Shown here piece after piece: positions 9,278 to 19,113 of a DNA stretch of 32,930 nt (position 1 is its first letter; each line of letters starts with the position of its first letter). A model generated the notes under the pieces. It saw only the letters and a program-made list of their open reading frames with translations, was not told the DNA's origin and made no database searches. Where the stretch lies: NCBI GenBank assembly GCA_030374735.1, contig JASCIV010000196.1, positions 1-32,930 on the forward strand. The letters run 5' to 3'. The DNA is from Gracilaria caudata (Eukaryota; Rhodophyta; Florideophyceae; Gracilariales; Gracilariaceae). The position numbers were made by a program, and so were the translations under genes.

Positions 9278-10246
9278 ATGATGAAGCACGTGAAGATCCT
9301 CAAACGACCAACTTCAACTCCAGCGCCAACGCCGTCCGTGCGTGTGCAGCGCGAAGTAACACAACTTCTTGAGGCGGCCTTGCAGCGGGAGCGCAGTCGG
9401 CTGGAAGCTTCTTATCGACAACGGCAAGATATGCTTCTACGAGCCGTATCGGATGTGCTCAATGACACACTGGAGCGAGTGGTTACCGCTGCGACGCGGA
9501 GAGAAGTCGAGACGCTGATGCAAGCGTTCTTAAGTCTGCAAGAATCAGCCCCGAAGCCAGTTGTTTCAGAGGAAGAAGTCGGGTTAGCCAAGGAAAATTT
9601 CATCAGTGCATTTGAACAAAGTGTTCTACCGGAGTTTGAACGTTCCATCGCAACCATGTTAACGTCCTTATCGAAAAACGTGGAACAGGTGGTTGACGAG
9701 AAGTTGTTATCTCCTTCCGCTTCTGTTGTGACGTCTTTGGAGACCGCGGCGGACAAGATTCGTAGTGCTAAGGGCGCAGTAGCGGACATGGCACAGGACG
9801 AAGAATCGGCCGATTTGGCCGCGGTGCAAGCGGCTTTGGACGCTGGGAAAATCAAAGAGGCGTTGATGCTGTGCACAGGGAAGTCGATCAAGGTCAAGGC
9901 AAAGGCTGTGAGTGGAGTTTTGGACTCTTCTGTGAGACCAGAAGACGCAATGGGTGGTGAAGTACCATCTATGCTAGATTTGGTCAACTTTGCGGCCGTA
10001 TTGAGCATGGACCTCGCGGATCGAACAGAAGCACGACTGGCGTGGCTGTACGAAATCATCACATTGATGGACGATGCAGAGATTGACGGTGACGCTGACA
10101 CGGAGAGTACGAAGCGAAGACTAGCCGGGACTATCGAAAGGTTGTCAGAGTTTCAAAAGAATGGAACTCCTGCACCAGCTGAAGCAAAACATGCTAAGCT
10201 TTTGCTGAGAGTGTTGAAGGCGCATTTGAATGGAATGTCAGCATAG
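9278..10246 (+). CDS. EDC4: EDC4/Ge-1 C-terminal-type mRNA decapping scaffold
   Basis: 322 residues. EDC4 (Ge-1, VARICOSE in plants) is the P-body scaffold that joins DCP1 and DCP2, and its C-terminal helical domain mediates oligomerisation and P-body targeting. Residues about 20-100 form an Arg/Glu-rich coiled coil. Then comes the family segment FISAFEQSVLPEFERSIATM (compare the family's AFE-x-x-LIPAFEKS), a helical stretch to 170, and the C-terminal alpha-helical domain with AALDAGKIKEALMLC and DLADRTEARLAWLYEI. Known EDC4 proteins exceed 1000 residues and begin with WD40 repeats, which are absent here. The N-terminal VKILKRP resembles a SUZ-type RNA-binding motif, but this is weak. The start is chosen as the first Met of a Met-Met pair. 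An upstream exon carrying WD40 was looked for by eye to 8659 and not seen. Confidence 0.72.
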   Translation: MMKHVKILKRPTSTPAPTPSVRVQREVTQLLEAALQRERSRLEASYRQRQDMLLRAVSDVLNDTLERVVTAATRREVETLMQAFLSLQESAPKPVVSEEEVGLAKENFISAFEQSVLPEFERSIATMLTSLSKNVEQVVDEKLLSPSASVVTSLETAADKIRSAKGAVADMAQDEESADLAAVQAALDAGKIKEALMLCTGKSIKVKAKAVSGVLDSSVRPEDAMGGEVPSMLDLVNFAAVLSMDLADRTEARLAWLYEIITLMDDAEIDGDADTESTKRRLAGTIERLSEFQKNGTPAPAEAKHAKLLLRVLKAHLNGMSA

Positions 10247-11307
10247 GAGTTGGGATCTGTCGAATTTGTGTTCGTCATGCTGTGGCTTATTAGGGCAAAA
10301 TAGGCAGTTAGATTGGGTAGAGTTGTGTGCTCCAGTCGATGACTTCTCCGAACTGCTGAGCATTCACGATTAATGGCCAAATTGAGTTTTGTCCGTGTGG
10401 TTTATGGTTACTTTCCGCCAATGCATCTAGCACTTGTTTGCGTTCACAATTCATTGAATCCAAACGACTTGCGCTAAGTGGACGCCGTTGGTATCCGACA
10501 TAACGCAACCCCTTGTTCTGCAAAGGAAAGCAATGTAAAGAGTTTGCTCGGTCCCTTGGGCTAATATAGCAACACCTGTAACGGAAATCTTGCTTGCGAG
10601 CAAGAACGAGAAACTTAGCTCTTCGTGTGCACGGCTGCAAGTGGTTTACGAGCGATGTTCTCTTTCTTCATTCAGGAACAAGTTGCGACAAGGGGCCACA
10701 GTGTAGATACACAGAGTAGACAAGAATATCGTGCATGGAGAACGAGAGTGACAAGGGCTCACCGTTTCGAAGTGTCACACATTGTTGAAGAGTGCGGCAT
10801 GTGTAGAAACTAGAAGACCAGTAGTGAATGCCAATGTGTCAAGTTTGAGCATTGCTTGTAAAGATGGAGAATAGTGTTGTGGACAGGACTGAAGCAGACG
10901 CTGGGGATGGGACGATACTTCGGAGTATCTGGTGTGTATTTGAGGAGAGAAACTACAACGGGTAAACGCTAATATGCAAAAGCCCTTTGTAGCTCGACAA
11001 CTCCCGACGAGGAGTATCTACGAAGGTATCTAACCGAGGGTTAACATTTCCAACTCAAAATTAGATGAGCTGGTTTCTGTCTGTCTGCCGAAGAAAAGTG
11101 GGGTGCTGTAAGCTTCTGAAAGAGAGCGTGTACGGCTGCGTGGAAGAAGGAATAGGTACGACGGCACTTCGCGCAGGCCAGTCCTACTAAGGTGAACGCT
11201 ACCTTCGTAGAACGCTAGCGTTCCCCCGGTACTGGCCTATACGGAACCAAGTTCTCGGCAAGGACAACGTTTTGAGATGATGAAGATGATATTTATTCAT
11301 GCCTGGG
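10247..11307. other. Gene-free stretch with short dispersed repeats
   Basis: No convincing gene. It contains the TCTACGAAGGTA repeat pair described separately and the 14-bp palindrome GAACGCTAGCGTTC at 11210-11223. Short frames here have Arg/Cys-rich compositions typical of chance. Confidence 0.45.
11017..11211. repeat. Inverted 12-bp repeat pair, third copy at 20321
   Basis: TCTACGAAGGTA at 11017-11028 reappears as its exact reverse complement TACCTTCGTAGA at 11200-11211. A third copy occurs in direct orientation at 20321-20332. Similarity with the third copy extends about 20 bp further right (GAGGGTTAAC against GAGGGCTAAC). The inverted pair bounds 195 bp that could be a small foldback or MITE-type element. 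I found no clear target duplication. Confidence 0.4.
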
Positions 11308-11844
11308 TTAACTTGCGCAGTTGGCCTTTCTAGTGAGAGAGCGTTTTTTCGACAAAGACGCTCCGCAGTAAGTCGTGATTAGGCTTACGTGCTCATGAAA
11401 AGAAGAAGAACTTGCCAAGCCAGTGAGGCGCGCGCGGTTCACTGCAGCTGCTTCACGACAGTACGCTCCAGTCAGCAATATGGATTGTACTCTGTTCGGG
11501 TTTGATCGCGTACGGGTGGAGAAGAATTCCGCTAGAGATCGCACGAACCGTTTGGGAGGGAACGGGACAAAAATTTTCAGGCGGCATGGGACGCCGAAAT
11601 AATGTGCAACACCGGAGAGAATTAAACTGACCGCGGCTCCCCACAGAATGGATGTGTCGCGTAATAAGTAACCATCGGCTCCTGACACAATGAACCTGCT
11701 TGCCCACAATAATGTCTCGCCACAAATGAATACCGGTGACGCGGAGATGATCTGCAACGACGTTACAGAGGACAAGTAGTTGACGAGAGCAAGCGTGATA
11801 AAGGCAGTGCTGACAGATGACGTTCGCAGTGACGAAGGATACAA
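11308..11844 (-). CDS. Hypothetical small membrane-type protein, uncertain
   Basis: A 178-codon frame whose first about 90 residues contain two or three hydrophobic stretches (around residues 12-40 and 68-86) that could be membrane segments. The rest is Arg/Ser-rich. No family recognised. The last roughly 30 residues are encoded by the inserted short repeat. Without the insert and one copy of its 7-bp duplication, the frame would end after Leu-Ala-Ser at a TAA, with AATAAA shortly downstream on this strand, giving about 149 residues. The frame may be chance, because other frames also overlap it. If the gene is real, the insertion has replaced its C-terminus. Confidence 0.25.
   Translation of the reverse strand: MYPSSLRTSSVSTAFITLALVNYLSSVTSLQIISASPVFICGETLLWASRFIVSGADGYLLRDTSILWGAAVSLILSGVAHYFGVPCRLKIFVPFPPKRFVRSLAEFFSTRTRSNPNRVQSILLTGAYCREAAAVNRARLTGLASSSSFHEHVSLITTYCGASLSKKRSLTRKANCAS
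11310..11415 (+). mobile_element. Short structured retroposon-like element, copy 1
   Basis: A 92-bp body (11317-11408) flanked by a perfect 7-bp duplication AACTTGC at 11310-11316 and 11409-11415. The core, 11320-11408, begins GTTGGCCTTTCTAGTGAGAG and ends in a purine-rich tail AAAAGAAGAAG. It matches the reverse complement of 29507-29594 at 81 of 89 aligned positions, counted by eye. There are no terminal inverted repeats and no coding capacity. Two hairpins can form: GAGCGT 11339-11344 with ACGCTC 11358-11363, and GCA-GTAAG 11365-11372 with CTTAC-TGC 11384-11392 around one bulged G. The internal run of six T argues against transcription through it by RNA polymerase III. Insertion replaced the stop codon of the minus-strand frame 11308-11844. 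Confidence 0.82.
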
Positions 11845-12631
11845 CCCTTGTGCACATAAACCTTTAGGCGCGGGGCAAGGACGAGGGTGAATGTATGACT
11901 TTCAGCCTGTGACACGTGCATTTGAGCAACTGCCCGCGCTTCACACTTCGGATACCAAGGGTGACCCGGCAACAAGTTGGCGACGTCTCCAGTTTCTGGG
12001 CACGAAGCGCTGACATTCTCTGCATTCTGTACGTAATGTTACAGAGGCAGCTGGTGGCGATGACGTTTACAGCGCAGCACAGCGCAACTGTAACCGAGTG
12101 GCGGTACGGCGGTGGCACACGCTTGCTCACCGTCCGTTAAACGTGCCAAACCAGACAACAAGGCATGGACATATCGACCAACGGGGACGTCACGCACAGC
12201 GCGTCAAGCACGCCCGCCGTGAACAACTTCGATCATTCCGATCAGCCTCAAACACTGCTCTCGTGACATCCTTCTCACGCGCACATTGCACCACAACGCG
12301 CCACCAACAACCCAACCGATAAAAAAAAACACACACACATGCACCTCGAGAGACCGGAGAACACTACAGTCATCACATCTCTCAGGCTGCAAAGAGTAGT
12401 ACCCCTGTATCGATTACAACGCCGCATCACAAATGCATTCCATACTGCTTCCTCTCTTTAACACCTGAAAAGAAAAACAGCTGCTGACGGAGCAAAACCC
12501 CCAACCTGAGTGGAAACAACACACAAGCCTAACAAAAATCGGCTGACACTTCGCGCTATCCACCTACCGTCACCCACAAGGTGCCACACCGGAACAAAAT
12601 CATTCTATGTACAAAACCACCGCCATAGCAG
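11845..12631. other. Intergenic stretch, no feature recognised
   Basis: About 790 bp with only short, Arg/His/Cys-rich frames on both strands. It contains a small A-run plus CA dinucleotide tract near 12320-12340. The right end should include the 3' untranslated region of the minus-strand TPR gene. Confidence 0.4.
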
Positions 12632-14383
12632 TCAGTGATTCTTCTCGTCAATTTTGTCAAATGCGCTTTCATTAGGACTCAGCTCCAACGCATCAATCCA
12701 CATTCCACCGGCACGAAAGTCACCCGGTAACGCATCTGACACCACCAGACGTTGATCCACCTGTCTCATATACAACACACATCGTTCATAAACCAACCTA
12801 GCTCGATGCACAGAACCGTACGCCAATTCTAAGTCCTCATACAACTTCCAAGTGGATCTCATGGAGGGTTTCAATCGAATGCTCTTCTCCAACAGTTCTC
12901 TAGCCCTCATAATATCGCCCGTCATAGCTTCAAGTCTTGCCATTCCAGTAAGAATGGCCACATTATTATCATCAATCTCCATAGCATGAGCAAAGTACCT
13001 TCTGGCCGCTGCAAACTGCTTTTCTCGCAATTCTAGAGTAGCCCAAGCATGCCACGTTCGCACCGCATGTGCAGACTGAGGGTTTGCCCATATGCCGTGT
13101 TGAAACAGATCTCTAGCCCGCTGAATATTGCCACAATCAAGTTCGACGCAAGCCCAGGCATGCCAAGTAGGTGCGTGCGATCGATTAACCTGCAAAGCGC
13201 TCTCAAACAGTTCACGCGCTCTTTCCACATGACCGTCTCGGAACTCAAGGATGGCCATCATTTGTATGGGTCCGGCTTCATTAGGTCGTTGTCTCAACGC
13301 GCGAACAAGCATGATTCTGGCACGATTTCTAAAGCCAGCTCGTTCCAGAACCGATGCATGCGCGACATACGCGCGCACGTTCTTGGGAGATACCTTGTGC
13401 GCCTTTTCAAAGGTGTGAATGGCCATGTCAAAATTGTTTTGCGCGGCTTCAAAACAGGCCCAGGCCACATAGGTGGCAGCGTTATTGGCATTCACCGACG
13501 CCGATTTCTCAAAGTAAGCGCGCGCTTGCTTGACATTACCTACTGAACTCTCAAGCTGCGCCCACACTTGCCACGCATAATAGTTACGCGGTTGCACTTC
13601 GGTAGCCTTTTGCAGACAGTTCCTGGCGCGATGATAATCTTTGTCATGACGCCGATACCAAAGTGCAAGCGCAACCCAAGAAGGGGCGTGAGTAGGCTGT
13701 GCACGAACGGCGGCCTTGAACAAACCGTGCGCCCTTGCAATGGCTCTTTGTCGCTGTTCAAACACGCCCCAGGCCTGTAGCAAGTGCGCGTTTTTCGGAC
13801 ATGCCCTCACGCCGTCGCGAAACGCGCGTCGAGCCTCCGCCAAGTTGCCAGAAGCGTCGCGCAATCTAGCCAGTCCAAGCCACGCGCGACCGTCCGCAGA
13901 GTTGATCTCCAACGCGCGTCGAAACAGAGAGGCGGCGCGCTTTGGGGAACGGTACATCTGACGACGGGCGCGGTAGTTGAGCAGATCGAGCTGAAGGGGA
14001 AGCGGTGGCGGCGGCGAGTTTGTCGGTGGCACGTCAAATGGCGTCTGCTCCTCGCGCAGAATGTGCGCCTCCACCTTGTGCGTCATGCGCTCGGCAGAGG
14101 GCGTGGCGTCGGGTGACGGACGGGCGGCGCACGCGGTGGGGATGACGCGGCATGGTGGACGCGGAAGGAACGGGTTGGGCGCGAGGAAGGAGGCCGCGCG
14201 CATCGCGACGGGCGTTAGTGGAAGCGCATCGTGGCGGTGAGCGAGACGCTGAGCGAGACGCTGAGCAGGCACTTCGCTTCGAGCGTTGAGATTCGAATGG
14301 AAGGAGTTGTACGCGGTGGGGCGCTGTGCCACTTGGCGCGTTTTGGTTGGGCGGAGTGGGGCCCAACGAAGACGAAGACGCAT
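12632..14383 (-). CDS. HCF107/MBB1-like HAT/TPR RNA-metabolism protein
   Basis: 583 residues. From about residue 130 to 530 there are roughly eleven 34-residue helical hairpins with the half-TPR (HAT)/TPR spacing, for example AWATLELREKQFAAARRYFAHAMEID and ARDLFQHGIWANPQSAHAVRTWHAW. HCF107 of plants and MBB1 of Chlamydomonas are plastid proteins of this type that stabilise and mature psbB/psbH transcripts. Residues 61 onward (MRAASFLAPNPFLPRPP) look like a plastid transit peptide with Phe near the N-terminus, as described for red algal and glaucophyte precursors. Met61 (14203) may therefore be the true start. The preceding 60 codons include a tandem repeat and have an Arg/Ala-rich, untranslated-looking composition. 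Target RNA cannot be told from sequence. It lies 135 bp downstream of the Ser-rich gene on the same strand. Confidence 0.85.
   Translation of the reverse strand: MRLRLRWAPLRPTKTRQVAQRPTAYNSFHSNLNARSEVPAQRLAQRLAHRHDALPLTPVAMRAASFLAPNPFLPRPPCRVIPTACAARPSPDATPSAERMTHKVEAHILREEQTPFDVPPTNSPPPPLPLQLDLLNYRARRQMYRSPKRAASLFRRALEINSADGRAWLGLARLRDASGNLAEARRAFRDGVRACPKNAHLLQAWGVFEQRQRAIARAHGLFKAAVRAQPTHAPSWVALALWYRRHDKDYHRARNCLQKATEVQPRNYYAWQVWAQLESSVGNVKQARAYFEKSASVNANNAATYVAWACFEAAQNNFDMAIHTFEKAHKVSPKNVRAYVAHASVLERAGFRNRARIMLVRALRQRPNEAGPIQMMAILEFRDGHVERARELFESALQVNRSHAPTWHAWACVELDCGNIQRARDLFQHGIWANPQSAHAVRTWHAWATLELREKQFAAARRYFAHAMEIDDNNVAILTGMARLEAMTGDIMRARELLEKSIRLKPSMRSTWKLYEDLELAYGSVHRARLVYERCVLYMRQVDQRLVVSDALPGDFRAGGMWIDALELSPNESAFDKIDEKNH
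14238..14267. repeat. 12-bp tandem repeat near the TPR gene start
   Basis: TGAGCGAGACGC is repeated twice and followed by a partial third unit. On the minus strand it would encode Gln-Arg-Leu-Ala repeats at residues about 41-49 of the long reading. It lies upstream of the alternative start at 14203 and may be leader sequence. Confidence 0.75.
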
Positions 14384-14518
14384 GTGTGCGCGCCCGAGGA
14401 CTTCGACGTGACAGCACGACCTCAGTGTGATGCTCGGTTGGCTTCTTATGTACTAGTTATCAGTGCGCAGGCTGTTTAGTTTATCAAAACTCTTGAGAGG
14501 GGTGCTAGTACTACAGTA

Positions 14519-15337
14519 TCATCTTCGACGATGGTAGTCGTGACGTTTGCCGCTGCCGTGGTGAGAGCCGCCCGACTGCGGCGGCGAGTTGTGGCGCGAG
14601 ATAGACTCTTCCAGCTCCTGAAACGATGGTAAAGGAAAGTGCGACGCATTGGCGCCGTGCAAAAGTTGCTGCACGGAAGGCAGACGATCGGTTGCGCTCC
14701 CCGATGACGAGCGATGGTGAGAGCTTCTGCCGCGTTTTCCGATGGGGGAAAACGCACGGTTGAACTGCGGCGACGAACCTCGCATCGGGGTGGAAGACGA
14801 GGATGCACGAGGGGACGACGAAGAAGAAGCATTGAGAAGTGACGATGATGAAGACGACCTGGCATTACCACGTTGCCAGCGTTTGAACTGCTCGTCCAAC
14901 ACTGACATCAGCGTGGAACCAGACCCGCGCGGCTTGTTGGCCTGTCTGCCAGCATTAGTGCTCACCAGCTTCGAGCTCTCATCGGCCCTCGGCTTTACCA
15001 CCATTCTGACGATGGAGCGCACAATCTCCACCTTGTGCAGTTGAATGGCGTGGCAATCATTGCCGGCGGCGGCGGCCACGGAGCGGAACAAATCGTCCCA
15101 CACGTAGTGACATTCGGATGAATTGAGACGTAACAGCCAGCCACGAAAGTCACGGAAACCGGCCGGTTGCACGTGGCGCGGCGGGCCCACGCGCGCCGTG
15201 AAGGTACTGACGGCGGTATGCATGGACGGCGGAAGCTTGTGCGTTCTGGACGAGCTGGGACGCGAGCGACGCGCGTGGGAGTGCGGCGGCGATGAGGACG
15301 ACGAAGAGCGAGAATGGGAGGACATGTCGATCACCAA
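14519..15337 (-). CDS. Ser-rich protein of unknown function
   Basis: 272 residues. Residues 1-35 are a Ser/Arg/His-rich disordered tail. Residues about 38-115 form the only ordered-looking part, with GFRDFRGWLLRLNSSECHYVW and a helix containing IQLHKVEIVRSIVRMVV. The rest is Ser-homopolymer-rich, with a short hydrophobic motif SVQQLLHGANASHFPLPSFQ near 220-240 that could be a docking segment. No catalytic motif or known domain recognised. Composition suggests a regulatory or RNA-associated protein, but this is not demonstrable. Met1 and Met5 are both possible starts. Same strand as the TPR gene, 135 bp upstream of it. Confidence 0.6.
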   Translation of the reverse strand: MVIDMSSHSRSSSSSSPPHSHARRSRPSSSRTHKLPPSMHTAVSTFTARVGPPRHVQPAGFRDFRGWLLRLNSSECHYVWDDLFRSVAAAAGNDCHAIQLHKVEIVRSIVRMVVKPRADESSKLVSTNAGRQANKPRGSGSTLMSVLDEQFKRWQRGNARSSSSSSLLNASSSSSPRASSSSTPMRGSSPQFNRAFSPIGKRGRSSHHRSSSGSATDRLPSVQQLLHGANASHFPLPSFQELEESISRHNSPPQSGGSHHGSGKRHDYHRRR

Positions 15338-18300
15338 AGTGCGCGTGCATGCGGCGGACCACGCGTACGGTGAGGCGTTGCGGAGAGCGACGATGGTGCG
15401 CTTTTATCGGGCGATGAGCAAAGCGCGCGCGTGTTCAGGCCGAAACAAGAGTGTCACGCCGGAACACACGCGTGCGGGACGCACGCCGAGACCGTGACGC
15501 CCTGTCATGGCGCTTTTTTTCACGCGTCGTTTTTATTAAGATTTATGTGCTTCGGTTTTCTATTATGTGTGCGCGTGCTCGAGAGCCGCGCGATGCTGCG
15601 CGCCCGCGTGGGCGCGCACGGCGCGCCCCTGCTTTTGCCACCCACCACCGCGACACGCACGCTGACGATGGACGGCGCGCTGCCTCCACCTTTGTACCAC
15701 CCGTCGGCTTGCCGTCGCCCTATGACGTCAGAAGCATGGCAGGTGTCGAAACCGCGAGCACGTCGCCGTCCGATCGCTTCTTTTGCGAACAAATGGAACT
15801 CGCTCCTTTGTCTTTGTGATCTCACATCCTGCCGTTCTCCATTTCCGGTCGCTTTCTATCAGCGCCGTCGCCCTTCGTGTGTACTGCCAATCACTGCGTG
15901 GCGTGTCGCACCGCTCCTTTTGAGCTACGCTACAGCCTCGTGTTCGTTGCTTCCGACGTCCATTTTTTCTCTCCCTCGGCTTTTCTCTGCTTTCCGCCCG
16001 CTTTTGATAGCACCAGCATTCTTATCCAACAGAACTCGTTCCACGTTCGTGCACGTCTTGGCCTCTTGTTTTCTCCTGTTTCCTTGTCTCGTGATTGCTT
16101 CACCGCCGCTTCAGGTCATCCTCCGCTCCACCAATATCTGTATGTGCTTCTCTCCTGCAGCTGTAGCGTCCTTCCAAATTAACCTCACCCACAGAAAAGC
16201 CTCCCCTTGAGCCTTTCCGGCTCCGAACAAACCCCCGAAAACTGAGCTCCAATCAGAAACACATCCATATCCCGCCTCCTTAAAACCAAATCAGCAGGTA
16301 CTTCTCACCGTGGCCATCACCACTCAACCTTTCATCAATGGCCAGTCTTGTAGTCATGCAGTTCTGAGCCCTTATGTCTTGTCATACTTTCCTTCCTTTT
16401 ACGTACCGTTCTTCGAAGCTGATTTCATGTTTACGACGAATGGTGTTGCTTTGTTCTCTCTACTCTGCTGCCTTCCAATGCTACAAAACGCGCTGTATGC
16501 GGGCTGTTTCCCGCCGCTTTTGATTCCAATCCCTGACCGGAGCTCCATCTCTTTCGCCAGTTCACCCAATTCTCTGTTTCATAAAAGTTTGACCAAAACA
16601 CCAATATAACTCGATTGAACAATTTGCAAATGCAAATCACGCTGTATTTTCTTTAGTAGACGTACATCAATGACCCTACACGCCTACGTTCACGCTTGCA
16701 ACGAAAAGGGAACAAAAAATAGCAAAATATAACTACAGGTACAGAACAAGCACGATACACCAAAGTTCGAAAACGGTATTCGACTGTCATTCGTCCCCGT
16801 TGATTCAACATAAATCAATCTCTCATCTGCATCCAGGAAACAACGGGCTAACGCACGTCACGTCGATGGAACTGATCATTGAACCTATCTCACCACTCCT
16901 CAGAAGCAACTTTTTTTCTTCCTTGCTGAAATGTTGTTGTGTGAACTTTCGTAAAGTTCGATTCACACACCGTGAAATAGCAACAAGTTTTTATGCGCAG
17001 GCGGCACCAAGCTACACGTCTGTTCATGGTTGAAAGCTCCCGATAAATGCAAACGCGGAATGTGTGCTCTCGAAGTGGACACCTTTCTGCAAAATTTCGC
17101 GCAAATGCGTGCCTTTTTTTTGGCGATGGAAGGTGTGCACTAGGAAGCGTTCGCCCCCCTGATGACAGTTGTTTCCATCGATGTGACGCTTCTTGATTTC
17201 CAGGCAAGCAGTTTTACACCAGAAAGGGCGAGGCCAATGTTGTTTGTGTAATTGAGATGGAATTTGGCGGCTGTGTTGACGCTTATACGTGCGCGTCAAA
17301 GTGATGCATGTGATCGAAAGCACGCAAGCCTGTTTCGAAAGAAAGCGGAATACACGAGAAATGTAATGTGGGGTTGGTATGTGGCAACAAATACACAAAA
17401 AAGCACGCAAAGGATTGGTGAGACAAGCTCAAAGCAACCAATTTGTGCGTAGCTGCGAATTGGTGACAGCACAGAAAAGAGTTGTTTCCCTCATGATGAG
17501 CTCTCGAGAAAAGTTGTTCGAACAGCCTAGCCAGCTTTGTCCCCAAATTGGGGCGCGAATTTTACTTTGATCTCAAGAGTCCAATCGCGCTTGATTGTAC
17601 AAGAAAGACCTGTTGGTTGCTGCGCGGGAAATATCCTAGAAGGACGTGACGTAAATGGGGATACTAACAGGAGTGGTCTCGCTGAGTGACAGTGGAGTAC
17701 AGCTCATATCGTGTGCTGTCGAAGTAGAAGGGCCCATTATGGCCACGGCGGAGACCGGACGGTACCCGCAAAGCCGATCGGAGACCTTCTCCGTCACGCC
17801 GAAAGCGTGCGGCATGGCGGTCCATCCAGCTGCAGATCATGTTAGCCTTACATTCGATGATTTTTCATTCGCCAGATTACAATTTTTAAATGAAACGTGT
17901 AAGCTTCGTGCAATTGCATGTCACTCCTTGGTCCGATGGGGTACGTTTTCGAGGCAACCGTTTCCTTACATCGGACCCTTGGTCCTGCGCAAATGCCGCA
18001 AAAAAAATAATATTGTGATGACATGAGGACATCATTGGTGTGATAGTGAAACACGGGAATAAAGAAGTGGGCATGCGTGGAGGGTAGCGTTCTAGTTCCA
18101 TCCCCTTTCAGAGTGGTTCTTGCGTTGTTTTGATCTGGCGGCAGTATGGTGAGTGGAAGGACCTGGTAAATAGCGGACTTTTTTGCCGGGGCAGATGTTA
18201 AGGGTTCGGATAAAAGTTGCACGAAAGTCCGGAAGGATAAGGCTGCTCTCTGTGCGTTCTGAGCTGTTGTTAATGACAGGGGATGGAAAAGGTGAGAATG

Positions 18301-19113
18301 GAGGGGGAGTTAAAGTGCACGTGACCTTACATTAGATCCACTTGTTTTGTGTGCCGTGGAAGGAATTGTCCTAGTCATTAGAAAAGCGCTTTGGGCATTG
18401 AAGGTCTTCGCAGCTCACAGAGCTCCCTAAACGCAGACAGAACACGGTCTGACTTAGCCCGACCGTCGGATTGTTTCCGAGCTTTAAGGCATGAGTTTTG
18501 CGGCTCCTTGTTTTTCTGGAAGGTGCTTTTAGTAGAAGAGAGACACTCGTCTATGGCTTGACTCCAGCAATTCCATTTCTATAAGCTAGTCCACTATCCA
18601 CAAAAAAACCCCATCATGTCTCTCTTTGCTTCCGGACCAGTAAGGGTTATAGCAAGGCTTGCGCCCGCGAAGTTGGCACCTTCGCAGTATACAGGGCGGT
18701 CACGCCTTCATGCGGCATTCGAACAGCTGTTGAATTTCTACCCTTCGTACTTCGATGGCTTTTTGGCCCGCTTGGCACGTCGTTAATGATTGGGTCCGAA
18801 GTGAACTCAAATGTAATGAATGTTTTGCTGCCTCAATAATGCGGCCCAAACGTCCTGATCACATTCTAAACGCCGCAAGGAGAATTCGAGAACGCCGTTG
18901 ATTCGTTTTCTCATCTTAGATAAAACCGATATACTCCTCGTCTTATCTTTTCTAAGACGTGGAAGACTCGCGGATAATGCCTTTTGGGCATTTGTTCCTC
19001 AATTTGCTCGAAATGAATGATGAGAATGCCCCAATCCGACCCTTTTTACTGGCAGTGATTAACGGCCAACCCGTAGAAGGCAGCCCCTTTATTTCGATAT
19101 AGCGACTGCTACT
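15338..19113. other. 3.8-kb stretch without a recognisable gene
   Basis: Frames up to 259 codons exist (15431-16210, 17655-18026), but their compositions are Arg/Cys/Ser/Pro-rich, they overlap frames on the same DNA and resemble no family. The 15.5-16.2 kb part is C/T-rich. An inverted pair GGTCCGATG/CATCGGACC lies near 17931 and 17970. I saw no tRNA, rRNA or transposon terminal repeats here. Confidence 0.4.

Noticed and set aside
11317..11408. Conventional tRNA- or 5S-derived SINE
   Set aside because: No convincing A or B box, and a run of six T inside the element would stop RNA polymerase III.
15431..16210. 259-codon plus-strand frame
   Set aside because: Cys/Arg/Pro/Ser-rich, no domain pattern, a second long frame overlaps it on the same strand, and the DNA is C/T-rich, which by itself opens frames.
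17655..18026. 123-codon plus-strand frame
   Set aside because: Parts look protein-like but no family, and a frame of similar length overlaps it on the other strand. Not enough to call a gene.
18616..18786. 56-residue frame MSLFASGPVRVIARL...
   Set aside because: Composition is plausible but frames of this length are expected by chance in this window, and there is no supporting context.
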